Below are positions 37,001 to 45,553 of a DNA stretch of 64,000 nt, in pieces (the first letter of the stretch is position 1; every line of letters begins with the position of its first letter). The DNA is from Sinotaia quadrata. Lineage: Eukaryota > Mollusca > Gastropoda > Architaenioglossa > Viviparidae. The notes beneath the pieces were generated by a model. It had not been told where the DNA came from and did no database searches. It saw nothing but the letters and a program-made list of their open reading frames with translations. The position numbers and the translations under genes were made by a program. The DNA lies in contig CM054180.1 in the NCBI GenBank assembly GCA_028829895.1, forward strand, positions 97,400,135-97,464,134, in the 5' to 3' direction.

Positions 37001-40000
37001 TCGGCAGTGATGTCCGGCCAATAAAACTCACTTGTAATACGACTAGTTGCTTTTTGTACACCCATGTGTGCACCAAAAAGACTCTCATGACCTAATCGTA
37101 ATACGTCATTTCGTTTGGTTTGTGGAACGACTAATTGTTTCCGAAATTCGTCTCCCACTTTCGAATAGCGGTACAATAAACCCTTTTTCAGAATAATGCA
37201 CGCTTTCTTATTCGAATCGTCAGTGTTGACGTCACTAACAAGTACAGCTTGTCTGCGTAACTTGTCTAGTGTTTCGTCCTCAGCTTGTAATATTTTAATC
37301 TCGCTAACTGTTGCTTTATCTACGGCTGGTGCGGCAGACATCGGTGCAGTTACAGATTTGTCTTTACTACTCGCTGCTCTGGTTACAGCGTTAACCAGTG
37401 GTGGTTCAGTTGAAGTTTGTTTTTTGCACGGCAAAACATACTTGCAACCAAGGATCACGTCATGCGGTGAGTTTTCCATAACTGCCGCTTTGACTGTTCC
37501 TTCTACAAAGTCTGAAACAATCGAGACTTCAGCTACTGGTAAAATGTCTTGTTCGCCGTTTGCAAAGGTGACAGAGATTGTCTCCCCTGTGTAGTCGGTA
37601 CGGTTAACTAATGATGCATTTACAATAGCGTCTAGCTCACACCCTGTATCAAGCAAAGCGATTGTATCGTGACCGTTTGCCTGTACTGGTGTTCGATTCG
37701 ACTTTTCTGTTTTAGGTGTATGACTTTCTACTGCGTAAACTTTAGCTGTTTTCTTTTCAGGACATGTTCGTGAAAAATGGCCACTATCACCACAAGTGTA
37801 ACATGCAAGATTCTTTTTATCTTTCTGTTTGTCGGACTTGTTTTTAGTGTCGGGTTTAGATGTTTTATCATCACGCTCATTAGGTGCCTTCCCGTCATTT
37901 TTCTTATCCTTTCGAGTCTGCGGTTCGTTCGGTCGAGACTTGTTGTTCGCGTGTGCGTTCGAGAATTGAGAATGTGCGTCATCAAAGCGATCGGCGGCGT
38001 TGCCTATCTCCTCTAGCGTAGATTTTTCCCTTATTGCTAAGTGAATCAGTAGATCTGATTTGTATGACCCGAGAATATGGTCTTTTACCATTTCATCCCT
38101 AAGACCTGCGTACGTCTGTGGAGTTTCGGCTAGATCTATCCATCTTTGGAACAAGTCAGCTACGCGTCGTATGTACTGTGCGTGCGTCTCTGAACTGGCT
38201 TTAGTGGCCTGTTTAAACTTACGTCGGTATGTATCTGCTGTGAGTTTGTAACGTTTCAATAATGCGGCCTTGACTGTGTCGTAATTATCTGACTCAGAAT
38301 CGCTAAGCTTATTGAACTCGTTTTTCGCACTGCCCTGCAATAACCCCGATAAATTTATCGCCCAATGTTCCGCTGGAATGTTCGTTGCTCTGGCTAACTT
38401 TTCAAACGTTTTTAAATACGCGTCTATTTGATCTTTGTTCTCATCAAATGGGACCATATTTATCTTTGGAATGATATTTTCAATTCTACTGTGATTATTT
38501 CCATCGCTAGAACGCGAATCACCACTGCTTCTGCGATCACGGTTTGGATTGGTAACTTCTAGTTTCTTTACTTCCCATTCTAACCGTTTTATTTCCGCGT
38601 CTGCGGCGATGCGTTTGGCTTCTGTATCCGCTGCGATGCGTTTTGCTTCTGTGTCCGCTGCGATGCGTTTAGCCTCGGTTTCAGCTAGTCTTTCAGCCTC
38701 TAACTTCTTAGCTTCGCGGGCAGCTAACCGTTCTTCCCTTTCTATCTCTTGCCTTTCTTTGTCCGCTTTTTCCGCTTTCTCTAGCTCAGTTTTAATGTAG
38801 CTAGTCAGTTCGTCACCCTGGTATCCTATCATGATACCGGTTTCTTTCAGGTCTTCGATAACCTGTTTGCGATCCATTTTACTGTCTTAGCGCGCTGGCT
38901 ACAATAAGAATGTATCTCGTGAATTGTGTGTTTTAACCGTCGGCGATAACTCCGCTTATCCCGAAAATAACTTTTAGGCTACAACCTTACAAAAATTATT
39001 TAATTTACTCAGAACACCTTCCGAAATAAATTACGCGTTAACTCTTTACACGTTTCACCTGCTTGTCACAGTGTCCGCTGTTCCAAGACTTCCGTAATGT
39101 CACGGCTCCTACCATACAACATTACACATTATATCTAGCACCCTAAATATAATAGTCCGAAGTCTGTTACTACCGATAACTCTCCTAGCTGGCGGTATAA
39201 CCTTCGACTCCTCACAATGAAGTACTCAGTAACACAATACTAAATAAATCATTCAATAGCTAACATGACATATTTAACTACGCTTAAATATATCAACATT
39301 AACTAACATGCACGCTACTCTGCAAAAGAATACATGCACATGTCACAACAAAAGCAAAGAAAATCAGTGATACAAAAATCAAAAGAACAATTGGCAATTC
39401 TGTTCGTTCGTTCGTTTCTAGGTTATGATGCGCCCTATGTATAAAAATGTTACAATTTACAATTTAATACATATCAATCCCGCGACGACCCACACTTGTT
39501 ACGTTTCCAGTATTTATTTAAAGACCCTGCTTAGAATAATTAAAAGACTTTAAATATAATTAATTCTTCCTCTCATATTCTACGCAGACTGGTTGCTCAA
39601 TTTATTATCTGACTAATTAAAAGTGCGTCTTGTAGTTCAGACGACAAATTTACAGACTAATAAACTGCGAACTTTTAGCTAGATTTGAAAACAGTTAAAT
39701 CCCTCTAAATTAATATGCACTCGTCATCAATCTTTCTGCTCATCCGCCCCCATTCAAATCTAAGAATTAATCTAATTGGTCTATTGTGCATAGAAATCAA
39801 CTACTAAGAGGTATTAACAAAGAAAATAAGATTTAATAAAGTTTAACAAATTAACAATAAATCGAATGCAACGCGAATAGTCTTCACTCTGTCTTTACGC
39901 GCCTATGCCTGATTTTTGTCAATCTAAATTGCCAGAAAAGTGTTCCTTTGAGATCTGTACACTTGATCTTGCACTTAGCTCTATTCTTGTATCCTTGGTC

Positions 40001-43000
40001 TCAACACTCAGTCATGCTGATTCGTTCCCTCAGTCCCCCTTTAACGACACACGTGGTGCATAAGGAATGATGTCCCTTTGTTAGTGGCTAGGAACTGGAA
40101 TTTTTGCAGCATGGCCCTCAGAGTGGATTTCGACACGCTTACACCAATAAGCTAATGCAGGTGAGGCATGGGTGAACATGAACCATGAGCCGACCTGTGG
40201 ATGCAACGTGTTTGGATATAATTCTCAACCTAACAGGTCCTACCTAGGCATGGCTCAATTAAATGCGCTGAACAAAGAGTTTCGACCTCGCGTCGCTTAC
40301 AATTAAATTTTAGAAAAAATATAATCGTCTCACATGTGTTCCATTTAACAGTCATGACGTATGAAGCAATAAAATAGATACAACGTTAAATTAATGTTCA
40401 TACAAGAGGTAATTCAAACCGACAGAGCGCTTCACAATTTACAATTAAAATTACACGCAATAATTGAATTACATGAAGAATTCATATCGAGCGCAGCATT
40501 CTGGCTCTTAGTGAATTAAAACAATATAAATTAAAGTACAGAAATGGAAAAATGGTTACAATAAATTTATATTCCGTAACATATAGGTTTTCAGCTATTT
40601 CTCTGAACCATGCTCAAGTGTATATGGAAATCATATAATACATAGCACAAATACATACTTAAACAATACATAGGCAAATACTATTAAATAAAATGATACC
40701 TTTGAGAGAAGTCGAAGGGTACCTTGATTCTCTATGGCGCCGGCTGCCTCTCACGACCCGAGTAAGCTGATGGAATTAGCTAAAATGTGCTCGAAGTGAG
40801 GGAGCGGAAGCGTGTGGGTACATATATAGAAAGGTATATTGCGTATCACCTGACTGTTCGCAAAGCATGTGGTTGGTTCGAGAACTGGACAATGGTCCTA
40901 AAGTTACATAACATCTTGACCTGTTCTAGAAGCACCTAGAAAAAGGAAGCTTTGAACAAAGGGCCAAGGGTTTCAAATATTCGAATTTGAAGTAAACAAG
41001 GCAAGTGGGTCACGAAGTCGGACAATTTTATCAGACTGTGACAATGTCAAACTACTAAAAGTAGTCAACAGAGACAGACTAACAGACAAATCACGTTACT
41101 GAGGTCTGTCAGTAACAAAGAGAACACTCGAATACTTGTGTTTTTAGCCAAGGTATTACTGAGGTCTGTCAGTAACAAAGAGAACACTCGAATACTTGTG
41201 TTTTTAGCCAAGGTATTACTGAGGTCTGTCAGTAACAAAGAGAACACTCGAATACTTGTGTTTTTAGCCAAGGTATTACTGAGGTCTGTCAGTAACAAAG
41301 AGAACACTCGAATACTTGTGTTTTTAGCCAAGGTATTACTGAGGTCTGTCAGTAACAAAGAGAACACTCTAATACTTGTGAATTTAGCCAAGGTATTACT
41401 GAGGTCTGTCAGTAACAAAGAGAACACTCTAATACTTGTGAATTTAGCCAAGGTATTACTGAGGTCTGTCAGTAACAAAGAGAACACTCTAATACTTGTG
41501 AATTTAGCCAAGGTATTACTGAGGTCTGTCAGTAACAAAGAGAACACTCTAATACTTGTGAATTTAGCCAAGGTATTACTGAGGTCTGTCAGTAACAAAG
41601 AGAACACTCTAATACTTGTGAATTTAGCCAAGGTATTACTGAGGTCTGTCAGTAACAAAGAGAACACTCTAATACTTGTGAATTTAGCCAAGGTATTACT
41701 GAGGTCTGTCAGTAACAAAGAGAACACTCTAATACTTGTGAATTTAGCCAAGGTATTACTGAGGTCTGTCAATAACAAAGAGAACACTCTAATACTTGTG
41801 AATTTAGCCAAGGTATTACTGAGGTCTGTCAGTAACAAAGAGAACACTCTAATACTTATGAATTTAGCCAAGGTATTACTGAGGTCTGTCAGTAACAAAG
41901 AGAACACTCGAATGCTGTTACAAAATAAATCGCGAATGAATATTATAACATCCTTTTCATCCTTTGTCGAACACTTTTACGCAGGAGGTTTGCATGCATG
42001 TATCCTCCCAGTCAAAGAATACACAAACATACAAACACACAAACATACAAACACACAAACATACAAATACACAAACATACAAACACACAAACATACAAAC
42101 ACAAACATACAAATACACAAACATACAAACACACGTGCCAGTTTAATGATCGTTTGTTCTGTAAATAAGTTGTGATTGCCTGACTTTTATTAGTTTACAC
42201 TAAGACCTTTTAAGTAAGATTAAAGCCAGGTGTTTGACTAAGAAGAATGGTATCTGCTCGGTGGAAGAAAACTGGCCCTAAATTAATTTTGAGTCAAGAG
42301 TATGTGTTTGACGTGTGTGACTGACCACTTGTGGCCAAGGGACATGTGACCGGAAGAAAATACAGTAATTACTTTCATATGGGTTACAAGTGAACTTTCT
42401 TTGGCATTGAGGCAGACGATTTGGACACAAGCCAACGGAAAACCAATGATTAGTTAGAGAAGAAAGAAATTAAGAGTGGCGTTTAAAATCTACCAGTTTC
42501 CTGTAGATGCCATGCTTTTAAATAAAGGAACTTTGAGGAGACAATTTGTTTAAAAAAATTTAGTGTTTCTGTATGGGCTCTTACTCCGTTTTCTACTTCA
42601 GAGTTATTTTGTTCTAATCTTACCCAAGCTTCTGCTTGTGTCTTATATTTTTTTGTGTGATGTTTGAACCGCTATTATTCTACTTCGATCATTAAACATA
42701 TGTAAAAACATATTATACACACATACATAACACATACACATCATACACATTTATACCTATATACATTGAGAGAGAGAAAAGTCTAGATTAAAAAATTATT
42801 AATAATGATCGTTTGAGGACATTTTTGTGGGTATCACTGAATGATTAGCTGGGAATCATCAGTCCGAAGACAGAAATTCAAATATTCAACTACAAACCAA
42901 TTTGTGAAGATGAGAAAATAAAATGTGTTAGTTAATTTTAATTATCATTTATGAATATTAATCGCTATAACTGTAGTCGTTTTATGAGATGTAGAAGTTT

Positions 43001-44301
43001 CAACTTTATTTAGATTAGTCCGTTACTGTACAATGGAATACATGTATAAACGTGGATTGAGATAAGGACGACAAAGGACAACGTAGCACAATGGTCCGTT
43101 ACTGTACAATAGAATACATGTATAAATATGTACTTGAGATAAATGACGACAAAGGACAAGGTACCACAATAGTACGTTACTGTACAATGGAATACATGTA
43201 TAAATATGTACTTGAGATAAATGACGACAAAGGACAAGGTACCACAATAGTACGTTACTGTACAATGGAATACATGTATAAATATGTACTTGAGATAAAG
43301 GACGACAAAGGACAACGTACCACAATGGTCCGTTACTGTACAATGGAATACATGTATAAATATGTACTTGAGATAAAGGACGACAAAGGACAACGTACCA
43401 CAACAGTCAGTCTGACCAACGTTCGATCACTCATTATGTAACTGTTCAAGCGAAGGGAGATCACTGACAGAAGTCATGCTAGGCGTCACAGAGAACCGTT
43501 CAAGTCAGACGGGTGTAGAAAACATGAGATAATCGTTGTTAGTCGGAAGCCAGTCAGTTTTCGATTGTCGTGAAACAACTAATTTACGGTAGAGAAAGAA
43601 AGGACAGAGCAAGTGATTGTTCTTCAGGGTGGGTAGACTGAAGAGTTGTAACTAAGTACTCGTGTCATGAGAAAACTCATTTTAACAAGTGAATGCGTTG
43701 GAAATCGCCAGTAGGAAACTTTCTTTATAATCAACTGTAGGTCTGTATCCAGTGTGCTTAGCTTTAAATCAGTAAATTATTTTTAATTGATGTCATTCTG
43801 GATTTCTGTGTATTGTTACATGGATGTGTATGATTGCCAGTGAATTGTGACTATTTGTGCTTGAAGTTCTGTCCAAATCAATTTAAAGAATTACTATACA
43901 AGAAAGTTCTCTTCAATTCGTACTATTTCAGAATAACCATACAAGCCCCTCTCACACACATTCAATCCAATACATACAATTTCACAATGACTATACTAGG
44001 ATCAAAGTGTACACAAATAAATTATCTGCCCTTAGATGGCTCGAGCTTCAGGATCTATCTCGGTGCAGCACGACCAGGTGTGTTGGACGGCAGTCGTACA
44101 TCTTGGAACGCTACAGAGAAGACTTTCACCTGGTTCCGGGGAATGCCCGTTGATGTGAACGGCTCAAATTCCAACTGGGGCACGAATGAACCGAATTGTG
44201 CCGGTGGCTTTGAAGCATGCGTGGAACTGATAATCACTGGGTTATTCAATGATATATCGTGCGATAGGCTGAAATATTTCATTTGTGAAAAACTTATTTG
44301 A
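31020..44301 (+). CDS. Secreted PAN/apple + C-type lectin domain protein, copy B
   Basis: Exons 31020-31093, 31900-32150, 32397-32579 and 44036-44301 have the same lengths and phases as copy A and encode 257 residues without a stop. An in-frame ATG also lies two codons upstream, at 31014. The signal peptide, PAN cysteines (60, 64, 70, 82), lectin cysteines, EPN (221-223) and FND (240-242) are kept. Exons 1-3 differ from copy A by six bases and three residues (I4M, K32I, T112P). Exon 4 differs by 15 residues, including N218G, A219T, Y220N, S225A, L226G, I228F, S230A and F247R. Residue 193 is Trp, as is more usual around this strand, where copy A has Cys. Intron 3 is 11.5 kb and contains the antisense retrotransposon, so efficient splicing is not certain. 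A role in sugar or pathogen recognition is inferred from the family only. Confidence 0.82.
31539..31840. repeat. 41-bp minisatellite in lectin intron 1 (copy B)
   Basis: Seven to eight units of the tagtcaatataggagtattg repeat. Several neighbours share gacgtgatg, a variant not seen in copy A, which shows local homogenisation. Confidence 0.92.
32764..32768. other. Target-site duplication ATGTC, left
   Basis: These five bases precede the left LTR and are repeated at 41044-41048. Copy A has a single ATGTC at 14374-14378 in matching flanks, which is the empty site. Confidence 0.93.
32769..34315 (-). repeat. 3' LTR of the Gmr1-like element (left copy)
   Basis: 1547 bp, TGTTACG...TGTGACA on the plus strand, hence TG...CA ends. 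By eye the only difference from the right LTR is G here (tatcacgtgactg, near 34121) against C there (tatcacctgactg, near 40849). Confidence 0.96.
34316..34328 (-). other. Polypurine tract
   Basis: On the minus strand AAAAGCAAGGGGG directly abuts the 3' LTR, the expected place and composition for the plus-strand DNA primer. Confidence 0.8.
34540..38877 (-). CDS. Gag-Pol polyprotein, Gmr1-like Ty3/Gypsy element (integrase before reverse transcriptase)
   Basis: 1445 residues in one frame. Order: charged coiled coil (about 31-106, with repeated TEAKRIAAD); Gag capsid-like region (about 131-300); zinc knuckle C359-X2-C362-X4-H367-X4-C372; aspartic protease with Asp410-Thr-Gly and VILG at 474-477; integrase zinc finger H597-X6-H604-X29-C634-X2-C637; integrase core D667, D727, E763 with the classical 35-residue spacing; GPY/F-like module (KWKGPF, 901-906); reverse transcriptase (about 1013-1200) with FMDD at 1180-1183; RNase H with D1331, E1372 and D1397. 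All key residues are present and no stop interrupts the frame. Gag and Pol are fused without a frameshift. Ty3/Gypsy elements normally place the integrase last; this Copia-like order within Gypsy-type sequences defines the Gmr1 group. The start at 38875-38877 is the first ATG and gives a plausible Gag N terminus. Confidence 0.96.
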   Translation of the reverse strand: MDRKQVIEDLKETGIMIGYQGDELTSYIKTELEKAEKADKERQEIEREERLAAREAKKLEAERLAETEAKRIAADTEAKRIAADTEAKRIAADAEIKRLEWEVKKLEVTNPNRDRRSSGDSRSSDGNNHSRIENIIPKINMVPFDENKDQIDAYLKTFEKLARATNIPAEHWAINLSGLLQGSAKNEFNKLSDSESDNYDTVKAALLKRYKLTADTYRRKFKQATKASSETHAQYIRRVADLFQRWIDLAETPQTYAGLRDEMVKDHILGSYKSDLLIHLAIREKSTLEEIGNAADRFDDAHSQFSNAHANNKSRPNEPQTRKDKKNDGKAPNERDDKTSKPDTKNKSDKQKDKKNLACYTCGDSGHFSRTCPEKKTAKVYAVESHTPKTEKSNRTPVQANGHDTIALLDTGCELDAIVNASLVNRTDYTGETISVTFANGEQDILPVAEVSIVSDFVEGTVKAAVMENSPHDVILGCKYVLPCKKQTSTEPPLVNAVTRAASSKDKSVTAPMSAAPAVDKATVSEIKILQAEDETLDKLRRQAVLVSDVNTDDSNKKACIILKKGLLYRYSKVGDEFRKQLVVPQTKRNDVLRLGHESLFGAHMGVQKATSRITSEFYWPDITADIRRFVLSCDTCQRTQSKNSIRPAPLGEPELISEPYKRVALDLIGPIIPTSTRGNRYVLTTIDYATRFADAVPLKNIDTETVAEALFGLWSRVGIPTEILTDQGSQFIGNVMKEVNRLLSIKHLTCTPYHPQANGLIEKYNGTLKTALKKLATDKPKDWDRYIPALLFAYREAPQSSTGFSPFELLYGRTVRGPMMILKALWTDEKTDDEVKTTYTYVTDLRNRLETIGKIARENLTIAQSRQAEYYNKHTKPREFEVNDKVLLLLPEAHNKLQMKWKGPFVVTAKLGGLNYKVQTGKREKIFHVNLLKKYISREDQTTQADFVVATIVTEDEGDTDCVTGTLPNCPLQTDETVKDVRVNEALTERQKKEVNELLNEFSSTLTDKPGLTDLIEFSLKLTDNKPIRLKPYPLPHAKIDDVRREIKTMLDLGVIEKTDSAYGSPIVLIKKRDNSFRFCVDYRKLNQVTEFCAEPLPDPDLIFTKLANAHYYTKIDLSRGFWQIKVKDTDRHILAFTTPVGNYTWKVMPFGVSNAPSIFSKMMRSLLEPLYGRGVENFMDDLILGTQTWEEHLTLLRDVLARLKQANLTARPTKCEIAQFSLDFLGHKLSHGTMSPSEAKIAQLKDTSQPLTKTQVRSFLGLANYYRKFVPDFSAIACPLTDLTRKNMPTKVVWTDACQNAFDTLKSRLTSDLVVKLPDLTKPFLLRTDASNTGLGAVLLQEHNDTKHPVAYASRKLTTTEQKYSTSEKECLAIVWAIKKFENYLYGKTFVIECDHQPLAFLGQAQFTNSRLMRWSLFLTQYDANIHYIKGSLNVGADYMSRA
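38878..39496 (-). other. 5' untranslated leader of the Gmr1-like element
   Basis: About 620 bp between the 5' LTR and the Gag start. It contains the primer-binding site at its beginning and presumably the packaging signals. No other frame of note. Confidence 0.7.
39475..39492 (-). other. Candidate primer-binding site
   Basis: On the minus strand TGGGTCGTCGCGGGATTG begins four bases after the 5' LTR. The TGG start fits pairing with a tRNA CCA end. I could not assign the tRNA. Confidence 0.55.
39497..41043 (-). repeat. 5' LTR of the Gmr1-like element (right copy)
   Basis: 1547 bp. On the minus strand it starts TGTCACAG and ends CGTAACA. Possible internal signals on that strand are a TATATA at 40823-40828 and an AATAAA at about 39511-39516, near the LTR end. 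These are guesses by motif and position only. Confidence 0.95.
41044..41048. other. Target-site duplication ATGTC, right
   Basis: Perfect match to 32764-32768. The sequence after it (aaactactaaaagt) continues as in the empty site of copy A. Confidence 0.93.
41094..41915. repeat. 60-bp minisatellite in lectin intron 3 (copy B, about fourteen units)
   Basis: Period 60. The first units carry cttgtgtttttagcc; later units carry cttgtgaatttagcc, so two unit types lie in two blocks. Single-unit variants (gtcaataac, cttatgaat) occur near the right end. Because 60 is divisible by three, uninterrupted frames of 345 and 280 codons appear on the two strands; they are not genes. Confidence 0.95.
42015..42135. 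repeat. ACAAACAT-type simple repeat (copy B)
   Basis: Counterpart of 14865-14985, with different octamer order. Confidence 0.85.
42780..43845. other. 1.1-kb segment specific to copy B, with a 78-bp minisatellite
   Basis: Copy A has only the CA tract at this point. The segment contains five units of 78 bp at about 43020-43400 (cgttactgtacaatggaata with aaggacgacaaaggacaac). Units start near 43091, 43169, 43247 and 43325 after a shortened first unit. Open frames across it on both strands are repeat artefacts. The rest of the segment is unrecognised. Confidence 0.8.
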
Positions 44302-44483
44302 AATATTTTAACTGCATATTTAAATTGCAAACAATGTATAGCATAAGAATAGCGTGGACTGCTGTATATTTTCTTCTTGTATTCGCGTTGCATTTATTTA
44401 ATACATATTTATCGTTGAAAATCTAATCTAATTCTGACTTTTTGTCGCCATAGGACTTACTCTCACACAATTTTTAATATGTG

Positions 44484-44705
44484 TTAGAATCCCCATCATC
44501 AACAAACCCTGTATACCTTAACTTGCTCAACTGATATTTCAAAAATCTCACATGTACCGCTTGCTGCCATTGACCGACTAGAAACCTCTTGTGTCAATGT
44601 GCAGTCTGCGCCATGAGTGTCGGCCCATTTTCTATGCTTTTCAGTGTTGGGATCTTGTTTCTTCCAATAGTCATATGACTTACAGACTTTGCTGTTGTTT
44701 TACGC
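44484..44705 (-). pseudogene. Mutator-like (MULE) transposase fragment, copy B
   Basis: Same minus-strand fragment as at 21255-21560, but the upstream part is lost by a deletion of about 165 bp relative to copy A; the junction gactttgct/gttgttttacg lies near 44692. The histidine/cysteine and SSRSMAASGTCEIF parts remain, with further substitutions. Confidence 0.6.
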
Positions 44706-44716
44706 TATTCTGATCA

Positions 44717-44885
44717 TACTGACAGGCCACCCCTACTCTGTTTAGATGGCTTTATCTCAAAATCTACATCACTCTGACAGGCCACCCCTACTCTGTTTAG
44801 ATGGCATTATCTCAAAAACTACATCATTATGACAGGCCACCCCTACTCTGTTTAGATGGCATTATCTCAAAACCTACATCATTGT
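44717..44885. repeat. 55-bp minisatellite, three copies (copy B only)
   Basis: Units of gacaggccacccctactctg with tttagatggcattatctcaa begin at 44721, 44776 and 44831. Copy A has one unit at about 21670-21720. Confidence 0.9.
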
Positions 44886-45553
44886 GGAAAATATTATAAA
44901 TAACAGATGAAAAGATAAATCATTTCGAAATGAAATGACACATTTTTTTCAAAAATATGGGTGACTGTGCCGCCTTAATTGTCTTGACATATGTCAACAA
45001 ATAAATATTCATTGTTTGAGGCACTTACTAGATATTAATGAAGTAAAAACAAACCACAAGCAGATGAATATATCTTTGTGATAATTATGTAACAATTGTA
45101 TCCCGAATCTGATTGGCTATCTTGAATATCCCATATTTTGCATCAGTGTATATTTATTGTTGTTTTATGGAAAATATAATTCATTTAACCAAACTCTGTT
45201 TAATGTTTCAATCTGTACAGTATGTTCACATCATCTGGACATACAGCCTGTCAGTTCGTATTGTCATCTGAACAACATATGTGTTATATGAGATTTGTAT
45301 TTATGTATAATTAATATTATATATGTGTGTGCACATGCTTATGTCTGTATGTGTAAGTGTGTATGATATACATGTTAGAACACATTTTAATTGTCTTTCT
45401 GATTAAATTGGCACAAAGACATTATTTCCACACTGTCTGTATGTACTGTGAAATCTTATTAAGTGTTGAAAGTTTTAACTTCTGTAATCAAAGCCATTTT
45501 TAAAATCACGTGATCGTACACTAACAACTTGAGGGTAGAAGTTCTTTGCAGAC

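Larger units (their letters stand above)
32769..41043 (-). mobile_element. Complete Gmr1-like Ty3/Gypsy LTR retrotransposon
   Basis: An 8275-bp element transcribed on the minus strand, antisense to lectin gene B and inside its third intron. Parts in transcription order are the 5' LTR (39497-41043), primer-binding site (39475-39492), untranslated leader (38878-39496), a single Gag-Pol frame (34540-38877), polypurine tract (34316-34328) and 3' LTR (32769-34315). There is a 5-bp target duplication and no envelope gene: only about 220 bp separate the reading frame from the 3' LTR. The near-identity of the LTRs and the intact frame mark a very recent and possibly still active insertion. Confidence 0.96.

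Noticed and set aside
34654..38800. Plus-strand frames of 62-132 codons under the retrotransposon
   Set aside because: They are antisense shadows of the Gag-Pol frame.
34540..38877. Ty1/Copia assignment because the integrase precedes the reverse transcriptase
   Set aside because: The zinc knuckle, GPY/F-like module, reverse-transcriptase motifs (FMDD, KIDLSRGFWQI) and RNase H are Ty3/Gypsy type. Only the order resembles Copia.
41138..42175. Open frame of 345 codons (plus strand), with a 280-codon frame on the other strand
   Set aside because: Both come from a 60-bp tandem array whose unit length is a multiple of three. The repeated sequence has no domain and matches a short intronic array in copy A.
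43010..43441. Overlapping frames of 116-127 codons on both strands
   Set aside because: They are artefacts of a 78-bp array; three frames are open at once.
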